A stretch of DNA of 37,031 nt from Lysobacterales bacterium. GTDB lineage: Bacteria; Pseudomonadota; Gammaproteobacteria; Xanthomonadales; Rhodanobacteraceae. The stretch covers positions 1 through 37,031 of the forward strand of contig JAJPID010000040.1 in assembly GCA_021324945.1 (NCBI GenBank), in the 5' to 3' direction. The notes under the pieces are model-generated. The model ran no database searches. It was given only the letters and a program-made list of their open reading frames with translations, and was not told the DNA's origin. Positions 25,447 through 34,005 of the stretch are shown piece by piece; positions within the stretch are counted from its first letter, which is position 1, and each line of letters begins with the position of its first letter. The translations under genes were made by a program, and so were the position numbers.

Positions 25447-27240
25447 ATGCCGAGCAAGCTGGACGCACTGAACCGGTGGGTGGACGAGGTTGCCGCGCGC
25501 ACCCGCCCCGACCGCGTGCACTGGTGCGACGGTTCCGAAGCTGAATCCCGCGCGTTGACCGAGCTGATGCTGAAGTCCGGCGACTTGCTGGAACTGAACC
25601 AGCACACGCATCCGGGCTGCTATCTGCATCGCTCCGACCCGCGCGACGTCGCCCGCGTGGAAAAGGTCACGCTGATTTGCACGAAGAACGAGATCGACGC
25701 CGGTCCCAACAACCACTGGATGGCGCCAGCCGAAGCGCACAAGAAGATTGACGCCCTGTTCGACGGCTGCATGCGGGGGCGCACGATGTACGTGATTCCC
25801 TACTGCATGGGTCCGCTGGGTTCGCCTTATGCGCGCTGCGGCGTGGAGATCACCGATTCACCTTATGTCGTCGCAAACATGCGCATCATGACGCGCATGG
25901 GCACCGCAGCGCTGGAGCGCATCGAGCGCGAAGGTCGCTTCGTGAGAGGGCAACATTCGATCGGCACGCTCGATCCTGCCCAGCGCTGGATCATGCATTT
26001 CCCGGAAGAGCTCACGATCAAATCCTACGGCTCGGGCTACGGCGGCAATGCACTGCTGGGCAAGAAGTGTCACGCGTTGCGCATCGCCAGTTTCCAGGCG
26101 CGCAGCGAAGGCTGGCTGGCCGAACACATGCTGATCGTCGGCATTGAGAATCCGCGCGGCGAAATCCATTACATCGCCGCGGCGTTTCCGTCCGCGTGCG
26201 GCAAAACCAATCTCGCGATGCTGATCCCGCCGGAAGGCTATCGACGCGACGGCTGGAAGGTCTGGACGGTGGGCGACGACATCTGTTGGATCACGCCCGG
26301 CAAGGATGGCCGCTTGTACGCGATCAATCCCGAAGCGGGTTATTTCGGGGTGGCGCCGGGCACCTCCAACAAGACCAATCCCAACGCGGTGAAGATGCTC
26401 GATCACGATGCGATCTTCACCAACGTCGCGGTGACGGCCGACAACGATCCGTGGTGGGAAGGCCTCGACGATCGCAAGCCGGTAAGGGACTGGCAAGGCC
26501 GCGACTACGATCCGGCCAACGGCCCGGCGGCGCATCCCAATTCGCGCTTCACTGTGCGCGCCACGCAATGCCCGAGCTGGTCGCCGGAAGCGGAGAATCC
26601 TGAAGGCGTACCCATCAGCGCGATCGTGTTCGGCGGTCGGCGGAAATCGCTGGTGCCCTTGGTGTTCGAAGCGCGTGACTGGACGCATGGCGTGCTGGTT
26701 GGTGCCGGCCTGGCTTCCGAAACCACCGCCGCAGCAACCGATGTCGGCGTCAACATCCGCCGCGATCCGATGGCGATGAAGCCCTTCTGCGGCTACAACT
26801 TCGGCGACTATTTCGCACACTGGCTGTCGTTCGATCGTCCCAACGCGCGTTTGCCGAAGATCTTCCACGTCAACTGGTTCCGCAAAGGACAGGACGGCAA
26901 GTTTCTGTGGCCAGGATTCGGCGACAACCTGCGCGTGCTGGAGTGGATGCTGAAGCGTGTCAACGGCGAGTGCGGCGCGGTCGAAACGCCCATCGGCCTG
27001 CTGCCCCACGCGGAAGATCTGAACACCGATGGCCTGCATTTGGCCGACGGTGCGCTGAATACCTTGTTGGCTCTTGAGGCCGAAGGCTGGCGCGCGGAAC
27101 TGCAGGCGATCGGCGAATATCTTGACGGCTACGGCGATCGGCTTCCGCAAGATTTGCGCGACGAACTGAAGAACGAAAGGACAGCGCTCGAGGACGTGAA
27201 CGAATCGTCTCTGCCGCAAAAGAAAGCAGCGACGCTCTGA
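25447..27240 (+). CDS. pckG: Phosphoenolpyruvate carboxykinase (GTP)
   Basis: The 597-aa cytoplasmic enzyme turns oxaloacetate and GTP into phosphoenolpyruvate, the entry to gluconeogenesis. It is the GTP type, recognised by length and by YVIPYCMGPLGSPYARCGVEITDS, the kinase loop FPSACGKTNLAM (P-loop about 248-255), the metal-site region VGDDICWI, TSNKTNPNA, and PFCGYNFGDYFAHWL near 455. GAGGA seven bases before the ATG at 25447 is the ribosome-binding site. The 133-nt upstream gap contains a TTTTATACC run that may be part of a promoter, but no good -35. It follows the TetR gene and is fitting for growth on fatty acids, though no shared operator is seen. Confidence 0.97.
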   Translation: MPSKLDALNRWVDEVAARTRPDRVHWCDGSEAESRALTELMLKSGDLLELNQHTHPGCYLHRSDPRDVARVEKVTLICTKNEIDAGPNNHWMAPAEAHKKIDALFDGCMRGRTMYVIPYCMGPLGSPYARCGVEITDSPYVVANMRIMTRMGTAALERIEREGRFVRGQHSIGTLDPAQRWIMHFPEELTIKSYGSGYGGNALLGKKCHALRIASFQARSEGWLAEHMLIVGIENPRGEIHYIAAAFPSACGKTNLAMLIPPEGYRRDGWKVWTVGDDICWITPGKDGRLYAINPEAGYFGVAPGTSNKTNPNAVKMLDHDAIFTNVAVTADNDPWWEGLDDRKPVRDWQGRDYDPANGPAAHPNSRFTVRATQCPSWSPEAENPEGVPISAIVFGGRRKSLVPLVFEARDWTHGVLVGAGLASETTAAATDVGVNIRRDPMAMKPFCGYNFGDYFAHWLSFDRPNARLPKIFHVNWFRKGQDGKFLWPGFGDNLRVLEWMLKRVNGECGAVETPIGLLPHAEDLNTDGLHLADGALNTLLALEAEGWRAELQAIGEYLDGYGDRLPQDLRDELKNERTALEDVNESSLPQKKAATL

Positions 27241-27267
27241 CGATCCAGAGTCGGAATCCTTCATCGT

Positions 27268-27284
27268 CGCGGAATGCTTCCGCG
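27268..27284. terminator. Hairpin between convergent pckG and methyltransferase genes
   Basis: CGCGGAA-TGC-TTCCGCG is a perfect 7-bp stem with a 3-nt loop in the 49-nt convergent gap. There is no T run on either side, so it is only a candidate two-way terminator. Confidence 0.4.
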
Positions 27285-27289
27285 CAGGC

Positions 27290-28075
27290 TCATTTCGGAC
27301 GAGGCTCAGGCGGCTGTGCCGAGTACGGGCGGTCCCAACCGGAAAGCCAGCGTTTGGCCCCGACGCAATACGACGGTTGGATCGGATCGATGGTAGGAAA
27401 GTTGAATTCCCGGTGCAGGAACACGGAAGTCGTCGAGGTATGGCTTTCGGTGACCTTGAATCCGGAAAAATCCACCTGGATCAATCCTGATTTTTTCAAC
27501 GCTCCGGCGGTCATCGGATGCCAATCGGAATTGTCCAGAATGATCATCCCGCCCGGAGCGAGCTTCTTGATGGCCTCGATCGCACAGTCATACCGGTAGC
27601 CATAGCCGTCCACCACGATTACGTCGAACAACCCGTCGTGTTTGCGGATCTCGAAGGGGAAGCCGTCGGATTCGTCGAGGATGAGCTGCACCCGATCGTT
27701 TTTCATCTGGGAAACGCGCTCGAACCACTGCGGATTGTTTTCCACGCTCACCACGGATTGGGCCCTCTCCATCCAGTAAAGGGTCGAAGCGCCGCTGCCC
27801 CATTCGAATATCCGCTTCTGCGCGAGATCGAACTGACGGATGTATTCGATGCAGGGGTAGGTGAACAGCGGAATCCAGCGTCCGTGGACATCGCTGGGGG
27901 TGCCGGCGTTCGTGGCCGCGACAAAGCCGTGGCCGTTGCGCAGGATGTCGCAGCAGGTGGCAAGGAACAACTCACCGCGCGATATCGAAACGACATCCGG
28001 CCGCCGTTCGAGCTGATCGGCCTCTCCGGGCTGGAAGGTGTAGCTGCCCCAATACGCCTTGGGCGGTTCGTTCAT
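27290..28075 (-). CDS. Class I SAM-methyltransferase-fold protein of unknown substrate
   Basis: The 261-aa protein has a Rossmann-type methyltransferase core. Motif I is KRIFEWGSGASTLYWMER (about 87-104), the acidic end of strand 2 is VVSVENNPQWFERV, then FDVIVVDGYGYRYDCA, and APGGMIILDNSDWHPMTA (about 185-200). This pattern occurs in small methyltransferase-like proteins often found near polysaccharide or glycan genes. The first 65 residues are not recognisable. No catalytic assignment is possible, and it may bind but not methylate. Composition is slightly less GC-rich than its neighbours (for example TTTCATCTGGGAAA-like stretches), a weak hint of transfer. The start at ATG 28075 has no clear ribosome-binding site. 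It is convergent with pckG and divergent from the sigma gene. Confidence 0.7.
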   Translation of the reverse strand: MNEPPKAYWGSYTFQPGEADQLERRPDVVSISRGELFLATCCDILRNGHGFVAATNAGTPSDVHGRWIPLFTYPCIEYIRQFDLAQKRIFEWGSGASTLYWMERAQSVVSVENNPQWFERVSQMKNDRVQLILDESDGFPFEIRKHDGLFDVIVVDGYGYRYDCAIEAIKKLAPGGMIILDNSDWHPMTAGALKKSGLIQVDFSGFKVTESHTSTTSVFLHREFNFPTIDPIQPSYCVGAKRWLSGWDRPYSAQPPEPRPK

Positions 28076-28247
28076 CGTTGCGGCACCGTTCGACGGCAGT
28101 GAATCGTGGAAGTGTACAGGTGCGGATCGAACCGCGAAACGCTGCAGCGGCGGCGCAGGACAAGCTCGTTGAGGGGCTCAACCTTTCACGGCAAGCTTGC
28201 ATCCAATCAGTCAAATGGATGCCGCCTGCATTGCCACCGGAATGCTC

Positions 28248-28835
28248 ATGGAGCCAGCGCACAGCGCGCCTCTAGCGGACGTGGTGCCTCTCGGATCCGA
28301 TGACGCGCCGCTGGCGCGGGCGGCGGCCGGCGGAGATACGCGCGCGTTCGAAAAGCTGTACCGCCGTCATGCGGCGCGGGTGCATGGCACGATCCTGCGT
28401 CTGGTCGGCGGCCGCCATGCGCGCGCGGAAGAATTGACGCAGGAAGCCTTCGTGCGCGCGTGGCAGAAACTGCCGGGCTTTCGCTTCGAGAGCACGTTTG
28501 GCACCTGGTTGTACCGTCTGGCCGTCAATACCGCGCTGATGGATCTGCGCGCGCAGAAAAACGATCCGGTCGAACAAGGCGTGGAAGAAGACATCGCGCC
28601 GGAATCCGGCGCATCGCCGTTCTGTCCGGCCGAACGCGAGGAGTTGGAGCGCGCGGTCGCTAGATTGTCGCCGCGCACGCGGGCGGTGTTGGTCCTGCAC
28701 GACGTCGAAGGCTGGAAGCACGAGGAGATCGCCTCCGAGCTCGCCATGGCGGTCGGATCTTCCAAGGCACAATTGCATCGCGCGCGCCGGCTGCTGCGGC
28801 GTGCGCTGGGAGTCCAGGATGAATCTGCACTTTGA
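28248..28835 (+). CDS. ECF-family RNA polymerase sigma factor
   Basis: The product, about 195 aa, has region 2 (FEKLYRRHAARVHGTILRLVGG, then AEELTQEAFVRAWQKLPGFR and FGTWLYRLAVNTALMDLR) and region 4 (LSPRTRAVLVLHDVEGWKHEEIASELAM, then SSKAQLHRARRLLRRAL). The linker is acidic. The start is unsure: ATG at 28215, 28242 and 28248 are in frame. 28248 is chosen because CGGAA sits six bases before it and the length is then typical. Its 3' end overlaps the next gene by 17 bases. The neighbour encodes a membrane protein that should be its anti-sigma factor, and a DUF4097 protein follows. The genes it drives cannot be told. Confidence 0.9.
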   Translation: MEPAHSAPLADVVPLGSDDAPLARAAAGGDTRAFEKLYRRHAARVHGTILRLVGGRHARAEELTQEAFVRAWQKLPGFRFESTFGTWLYRLAVNTALMDLRAQKNDPVEQGVEEDIAPESGASPFCPAEREELERAVARLSPRTRAVLVLHDVEGWKHEEIASELAMAVGSSKAQLHRARRLLRRALGVQDESAL

Positions 28836-29268
28836 GGATCGGCAGAAGTTGCGCGCGTTGGCGCAACCGGTGGAACCGGGGCGCGATCTCTGGCCGCAGA
28901 TCGCCGCCCGCATCGAATCGCAGCCGCGTCCGTCGCGCCGGCGATTCCAGTGGTTCGCGATGGCTGCTTCGTTCGCCGGTGTCGCGGTACTGGCCGGCGT
29001 GATCGGCACGCGCATGATGCACGCCGATCGGGCGCCCTCATCCGCTGTGCAGCCCAATGCATTCTTTGCCGCAAACGATGCGCCCGGCGGGCGCTGGAAT
29101 CCTGCCGATCCGCGCCTGCGTGGCGCGGCGGTGGAGCTGCACGCTGCGCAGGGCGAATTGAAGCAGGCGCTGGTGATCGCGCCGCATTCCGATTATCTGC
29201 AACAACTGCTGCAACGTACCGAGCGGCAACAGTCGCATTTGCAACGGCTCGAGCACGAAGCGGGCTGA
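28819..29268 (+). CDS. Putative anti-sigma factor, single-pass membrane protein
   Basis: The 149-aa protein has a cytoplasmic N-terminal part (LRALAQPVEPGRDLWPQIAARI), one membrane helix at about 45-63 (WFAMAASFAGVAVLAGVIG) and a periplasmic helical tail (AAVELHAAQGELKQALVIA, then QQLLQRTERQQSHLQRLEHE), which may form a coiled coil. The RDLWPQI phrase is often seen in small membrane proteins paired with ECF sigma factors. There is no zinc-binding HxxxCxxC motif. The GGGAG before the ATG at 28819 and the 17-base overlap with the sigma gene support co-translation. Assignment rests mainly on gene order and topology. Confidence 0.7.
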   Translation: MNLHFEDRQKLRALAQPVEPGRDLWPQIAARIESQPRPSRRRFQWFAMAASFAGVAVLAGVIGTRMMHADRAPSSAVQPNAFFAANDAPGGRWNPADPRLRGAAVELHAAQGELKQALVIAPHSDYLQQLLQRTERQQSHLQRLEHEAG

Positions 29269-29278
29269 GGAAAACGAC

Positions 29279-30214
29279 ATGCAATCCAGACAGCACGCGA
29301 ATCATTGGCGCATCGTTCTGGCGACCGTGCCACTGATGCTGATCAGCGGCGCGCCCGCGCGCGCCGGTACGCCGATCCATCTGAGCCACGACGCCGCGCC
29401 AGACGCGACGGTGGTGATCCGCAACGTCAAGGGCGACGTGCGCATCACCGGCTGGAATCAGAACCGCGTGCAGGTGGACGGCGATCTGGGCAGCGGTACC
29501 AAGCCGTTGCAGATCACAGGCGACGCGCACGCGATGGAAATCCGCGTGGAGAGCGCCGGCAGTACGAGCTGGTTCGGCTTCAACAGCGACAGCGGCATGG
29601 GCTCGACTTCGTTGGACGTGCACGTGCCGCGCGCGGCGGCGCTCGAAGTACATGTCGTCAGCGCGCCGGTGGACATCGACGGCATGGACGGCAGTCGCAA
29701 CGTGCAGGTCAACACCGTCAGCGGCCGCGCGCATCTGGGCGTGCGCGCCGGCAATGTGAAAGTGGACAGCGTCAGCGGCGATCTCGATCTTTCCGGTTTC
29801 GCGCGTGTGTTCGATGCGCAGACGGTTTCGGGCGACGTGCAGGCCGCGACCCTCGGCGGCAACGCCACCGTGCAGACCGTCTCCGGCGCGGTGCTGCTGC
29901 GCGGCGCGGCCATGAGCAAGGTAAACCTCGGCACCGTCTCCGGGCGCATCCAGCTCGACGCCGCAGTCGCGCCCGGAGCATTCTGGAAGATCGACACCAT
30001 GAGCGGCGACGTGCGCGTGAACCTGCCCGCGAGCACTTCGGCCCGCATCAAGGCCGACACCTTCTCCGGTGATCTGCACAGCGATTTCGGCAAGGCCACC
30101 AGTCCCGAGCACGGTCCCGGCGAACACCTCGACACGCAAGTCGGCCAAGGCAGCGGCAGCATCACCCTCAACAGCTTCAGCGGGGACGTGCATATCCAGA
30201 GCGGCGGGCATTGA
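29279..30214 (+). CDS. Secreted DUF4097 beta-repeat protein
   Basis: The 311-aa protein has a signal peptide (cleaved near ARA at 29). A long beta-helix-like repeat domain follows, with the recurring SVSGDL/TVSGDV/TMSGDV/TFSGDL/SFSGDV motif, about every 20 residues from about 140 to 308. This is the DUF4097 (putative adhesin) family, often in operons with ECF sigma factors and membrane anti-sigma proteins. It begins ten bases after the anti-sigma gene with GAGGAAAA before the ATG. A periplasmic or surface scaffold, perhaps part of the signal path, is possible; the function is unknown. Confidence 0.87.
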   Translation: MQSRQHANHWRIVLATVPLMLISGAPARAGTPIHLSHDAAPDATVVIRNVKGDVRITGWNQNRVQVDGDLGSGTKPLQITGDAHAMEIRVESAGSTSWFGFNSDSGMGSTSLDVHVPRAAALEVHVVSAPVDIDGMDGSRNVQVNTVSGRAHLGVRAGNVKVDSVSGDLDLSGFARVFDAQTVSGDVQAATLGGNATVQTVSGAVLLRGAAMSKVNLGTVSGRIQLDAAVAPGAFWKIDTMSGDVRVNLPASTSARIKADTFSGDLHSDFGKATSPEHGPGEHLDTQVGQGSGSITLNSFSGDVHIQSGGH

Positions 30215-30275
30215 GCTTCGCGCACTGGCACAATTTCCTCTCGCGTCGGCTGTGGTCGTCCGCGCGGAGGCATGA

Positions 30276-31856
30276 ATGGTCACGTCGCGACTGCAAGGCT
30301 TGACAGCAAGCGCCGCACAGCAGGTGATAGCGGCCGCGCAGGCCATAGAAACGGGGGGACCTGACAGGGCGGCAATGCATTTGATGCCTGCCCTTAAGGC
30401 GTTCCCCGGACATCCCGAAGTTCTGCGTGTACACGCAGGCATCCTGAATCTCCGCGGCGACACCATCGCTGCCGTCACCACCATGCGCGCTGCCGTCGCC
30501 GGCCGGCCGGATGACGCGCTCTACCACAATACGCTGGGAACCTTTCTGAGCGCTCTGGGAGACTACGACGGAGCGATCGAAACCCTCCGTCACGCCACCC
30601 GCCTGCAGCCCGATCTTGCGGTGGCTTGGTTCAATCTCGGCGTGATCATGACCCGTTGCCTGCGTCATGACGAAGCGATAGACGCGTTGCGGCAGGCAAT
30701 AAGGTCAGACCCGAACTACATGCCGGCGCGTGCTCTGCTGGCAGAGCAGTTACGCACCGAGAACCGCGTCGAAGAAGCCGCAGCCGAGTATCGCCGGATC
30801 ATCACGGAACAGCCGTGGACGGGCATGGCGTGGTGGGGCCTTGCCGACCTCAGGAGCAAGCACCTCGACGCGGACGACATCGCACGACTGCAACGTGCGT
30901 TGCGCGACGATCGAGCCAAGGACAACGACCGGATCGCGATGGGTTTTGCCCTGGCGAGAGCGCTCGACGAACAGCAGCGGTATGCCGATTCGCTCGCGGC
31001 ATTGCGCGAGGCGAATGCGATCGCGCGACAGCGAAGGCAATGGAGCGCGTCGCTTTTCACGTCCGGCATTTCCCTCATCCTCGACTGCTTCACCCCGCCG
31101 CCTGACGGATCTCCCGCGAGGGACTTGGGCAAGGACGTCATATTCATCGCCGGCATGCCGCGATCCGGGTCGACCCTAGTCGAACAGATTCTCTCATCCC
31201 ATTCGCAGGTGGAAGGTCCAGGTGAACTGCCGGACCTGCCGCTCACCTTGTCGGAGGAAACCCGCCGGCGCGGTGAGGCCTACCCCTACTGGGTCACCAA
31301 AATGCGCCCAACCGACTGGCAGCGTCTTGGCGAACGTTATCTGCAGCGCACCGCGCGCTGGCGCCAGCGGAAACCCGTCTCCACCGACAAGCTGCCCGCC
31401 AACTGGTACTACCTCGGCGCCATCCGGGCGATGCTGCCGGCCGCCCGGATCATCATCTGTCGTCGCGATCCGCTGGAAACCTGCTTCTCCTGCTACAGGC
31501 AGCACCTGGAGAACAACGAATACACCCGCACCTTCGAGGATCTCGCGGCATACTGGCGCGACTTCGACCGCGCCACCGCACAGTGGAGAAGATTGCACCC
31601 CGCGCACGTTTACGAGCACGTGTACGAGCAGATGCTGGTCGATCCGGAGGCGCGAATTCGCTTGCTGCTGGAGTTCTGCAACCTCACGTTCGAGGAAAGC
31701 TGCCTGCAGTTCCACCGCACGCAGCGCGGAGTGCACACCCCCAGCGCCATGCAGGTGCGCCAGCCGCTGCGCAGCGATACCAGGCACACGGAGCGCTACG
31801 GTGCCCTGCTCGATCCATTGCGACAGGCGCTGGGTCTGTCGACGCTCGGCCGATGA
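30276..31856 (+). CDS. TPR-repeat sulfotransferase 1
   Basis: The 526-aa protein has an N-terminal tetratricopeptide-repeat region (about 10-260; for example HNTLGTFLSALGDYDGAIET and WFNLGVIMTRCLRHDEAIDA). The C-terminal half is a PAPS-dependent sulfotransferase domain, with the 5'-phosphosulfate loop FIAGMPRSGSTLVEQIL (GMPRSGST 293-300) and the 3'-phosphate region RIIICRRDPLETCFSCYRQ. It resembles the tyrosylprotein-sulfotransferase type, in which TPRs could hold the acceptor protein, but the acceptor is unknown. GGAGG six bases before the ATG at 30276 marks the start; another ATG at 30272 is in a different frame. Its stop overlaps the start of sulfotransferase 2 (ATGA). Confidence 0.88.
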   Translation: MVTSRLQGLTASAAQQVIAAAQAIETGGPDRAAMHLMPALKAFPGHPEVLRVHAGILNLRGDTIAAVTTMRAAVAGRPDDALYHNTLGTFLSALGDYDGAIETLRHATRLQPDLAVAWFNLGVIMTRCLRHDEAIDALRQAIRSDPNYMPARALLAEQLRTENRVEEAAAEYRRIITEQPWTGMAWWGLADLRSKHLDADDIARLQRALRDDRAKDNDRIAMGFALARALDEQQRYADSLAALREANAIARQRRQWSASLFTSGISLILDCFTPPPDGSPARDLGKDVIFIAGMPRSGSTLVEQILSSHSQVEGPGELPDLPLTLSEETRRRGEAYPYWVTKMRPTDWQRLGERYLQRTARWRQRKPVSTDKLPANWYYLGAIRAMLPAARIIICRRDPLETCFSCYRQHLENNEYTRTFEDLAAYWRDFDRATAQWRRLHPAHVYEHVYEQMLVDPEARIRLLLEFCNLTFEESCLQFHRTQRGVHTPSAMQVRQPLRSDTRHTERYGALLDPLRQALGLSTLGR

Positions 31857-33436
31857 TCCCACCCACGGCCATGCAATCCGAAGCGCGGTGGCTGGACCAT
31901 GCGAGGGCCGCGGTACTCGAAGGCGACTGGACGAGAGCGGAAACCCTGTCCATCGCGGCACTCGAGGAACATCCGCGTTCCTTCGAACTGCGCCGCCTGC
32001 TCGCAGGCGTTTATCGGCAGACCGGCAGGGACGAGCGCGCTGCTTCGCTGCTTCGCGAGCTCCTGCGGGAGCGGCCGCAAGATTTTGCATGCGCGTTCAC
32101 GTTGGCGCGCATGGAGCTCTCACAGGCCCGGGGTCATGCCGCTGCGCAAGTCTTGCGGGAATGTTTCGAACAGGGCCAATGCGACGTCGAACTGGCCATC
32201 AAGGCCGTGGAACTGCTGGATGAAGCTGATCGCAAAGAGGAAGCGGCGGCGATCGCGAAGATCGCGCTCGATGCGACACCCACGGATGCGCGTTTGCACG
32301 CCTATGCGGGGATGCTGCAGCTTCAGCTCGGTCACTTCGGGCAGGCGCGAACAAATTATCTGTTCGCACTGGACCATTCTCCCGAAGCCTGTGAATGGCA
32401 TGTGCCTCACGGGCTGGCCAATGCCCAGCGCTACACGGATGCTGCGCATCCCGATTTCAACTTGTTCCGCGATTTGCTGCGGCGTCCGGGCTTGAGCGGC
32501 AGGGCTCGCTCCAGCCTGATGTTCGCGCTAGGCAAGGCCTACGACGATGTCGGCGCGTGGCGGGAGGCCGCCGATTGCTTCCGCCAAGGTAATACGTTCG
32601 CTCGCGGCCTAATGTCCTGGTCACGCGACGACTGGCGGATCGATTTGGAGAGGAGGCTGAAGGCATCGCCGATCCAAGTCAGATCGACCACGACGGACGA
32701 TTTCGTCCCCGTTTTCATCGTCGGCATGCCGCGTTCGGGCACGACGCTGCTGGCCGAGTTGCTCGGACGTTTTCCGCGGGTCCGCAATCGCGGTGAACTG
32801 CCATGGATCGGCGAACTGGCGCAACTCCCTCAATTCAGGAACGCACCGGATGCGTCGGCGCTGCAACAGGCAGCGGCGCTCTATCGAGCCCAGACCCGGC
32901 AGGATGATTCGGCTGACGCGCGCTGGTTCATCGACAAGCAACCGATGAATTTCCGGTATGTCGATCTGCTGCTGGCGATGTTTCCGAATGCGCGGATCCT
33001 CTGGTGCCGGCGCAGCCCTCGCGACACCGCGTTATCGTTGTGGATGCAGTCCTTCAGGGAAGACTTGCTCGGTTACGCCTACGATTTCGGCGATATCGAC
33101 GAGGTGATGCGAGGCTGCGACCGGCTGATGGGGAAATGGTGCGGCGAGCACCCGCATTCCATCCGGGCGATCCACTACGAAGCACTCGTCGCGAATCCCG
33201 ATCGCATTCTGAAGGAAACGTCTCAATGGCTGGACTTGCCATCGACGCAGCCCGCACCGGCACAGGCATCCAGCATTAGTAGCTCCAGCTTGTGGCAAGC
33301 CCGGCAGCCGGTATATTCAAGCTCAGTCGGGCGCTGGAGGAACTATTCCGCATACGTTCCCGAGTTGCTGGACTTTCCTGAAAGCGGCCCATCAGGCAGC
33401 GAAGTCGATCCTCAGCTTCTCGGAAAAAGCATGTAA
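31853..33436 (+). CDS. TPR-repeat sulfotransferase 2
   Basis: The 527-aa protein has TPR-like helices at about 10-250 and a sulfotransferase domain with FIVGMPRSGTTLLAELL (GMPRSGTT 291-298), RNRGELPWIGEL, WFIDKQPMNFRYVDLLLAMF and ARILWCRRSPRDTALSLWM. The ending SVGRWRNYSAYVPEL is typical of this sulfotransferase group. The ATG at 31853 overlaps the stop of sulfotransferase 1 by four bases, so the two are coupled and may work together on one acceptor or on two sites. Its last 25 bases (33412-33436) overlap the end of the convergent oxygenase gene. The acceptor is unknown. Confidence 0.88.
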   Translation: MIPPTAMQSEARWLDHARAAVLEGDWTRAETLSIAALEEHPRSFELRRLLAGVYRQTGRDERAASLLRELLRERPQDFACAFTLARMELSQARGHAAAQVLRECFEQGQCDVELAIKAVELLDEADRKEEAAAIAKIALDATPTDARLHAYAGMLQLQLGHFGQARTNYLFALDHSPEACEWHVPHGLANAQRYTDAAHPDFNLFRDLLRRPGLSGRARSSLMFALGKAYDDVGAWREAADCFRQGNTFARGLMSWSRDDWRIDLERRLKASPIQVRSTTTDDFVPVFIVGMPRSGTTLLAELLGRFPRVRNRGELPWIGELAQLPQFRNAPDASALQQAAALYRAQTRQDDSADARWFIDKQPMNFRYVDLLLAMFPNARILWCRRSPRDTALSLWMQSFREDLLGYAYDFGDIDEVMRGCDRLMGKWCGEHPHSIRAIHYEALVANPDRILKETSQWLDLPSTQPAPAQASSISSSSLWQARQPVYSSSVGRWRNYSAYVPELLDFPESGPSGSEVDPQLLGKSM

Positions 33437-34005
33437 GTCGACAAGATGTATTTGTCGCCGGACAACGGGGGCAATCCGGCATGCTGAAACATCCAGTACG
33501 GCGGAAACATCAACAAACGGCCGGTGCGCGCCGGCACCTTGATGCCCAGATCCGGAAACTCCGTTTCGCCGCCCTGCTCCACGCCGTTCAAGTACCAGAG
33601 GAAAACCAGAAAACGGTCCGCGACTTCGTTGATGGAATCGAAATGCAACTGGAACTTCTCCGCCGAGTCCGGGCGATAGCGTTTCATGCGGAATTCGGCA
33701 AGACGCGATGAATTAGGCACCGGAATGGAAAGCCCGATTTCCGAGTTGTATCGAGCGAGATATTGCTCGATGTGGCGGAAGAAAAAATTTTTCAGAGCGT
33801 CATCGGCCAGCGGTGTGATGTCCAACTCCGTCCACGCGCTGTCGTCCAGGCCAGCGCGCCATCCCGGCATGCGCCGAACGTGCTGATCAGGTACCTTCGC
33901 GAAGGCGGCGATCAAGCTGTCGCAAAGACTCGGCGGCAACGCGCCATCGTACCAGCGCACGTAGTCGCGCAGCGTCTTCAGGGCAGGGGACGCATCAGGA
34001 CTCAT
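33412..34005 (-). CDS. 2-oxoglutarate/Fe(II)-dependent oxygenase (prolyl-hydroxylase-like)
   Basis: The 197-aa protein has the double-stranded beta-helix iron site: H121 and D123 in FQLHFDSINEVADR, H175 in WMFQHAGLPP, and the 2-oxoglutarate-binding basic residue likely K185 in SGDKYILS. FLVFLWYLNG, GGETEFPDLGIKVPARTGRLL and FPPYW are family-typical (PF13640 type). Such enzymes hydroxylate proline, aspartate or other side chains, or small molecules; the substrate is unknown. Its ATG at 34005 lies eleven bases inside the end of sulfotransferase 3, so it is expressed with it. Its neighbours suggest it modifies the same acceptor as the sulfotransferases. Confidence 0.9.
   Translation of the reverse strand: MSPDASPALKTLRDYVRWYDGALPPSLCDSLIAAFAKVPDQHVRRMPGWRAGLDDSAWTELDITPLADDALKNFFFRHIEQYLARYNSEIGLSIPVPNSSRLAEFRMKRYRPDSAEKFQLHFDSINEVADRFLVFLWYLNGVEQGGETEFPDLGIKVPARTGRLLMFPPYWMFQHAGLPPLSGDKYILSTYMLFPRS

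Noticed and set aside
25858-27264. 468-codon open frame antisense to pckG
   Set aside because: PEP carboxykinase on the plus strand has all motifs; the antisense product shows no domain and reflects codon bias.
30272-30276. ATG at 30272 as start of sulfotransferase 1
   Set aside because: It is out of frame and meets a stop after about 30 codons; the ATG at 30276 opens the TPR-sulfotransferase frame.
28367-30484. 705-codon open frame antisense to the sigma/DUF4097 operon
   Set aside because: It runs across three well-supported plus-strand genes and has low-complexity Arg/Ala-rich sequence.
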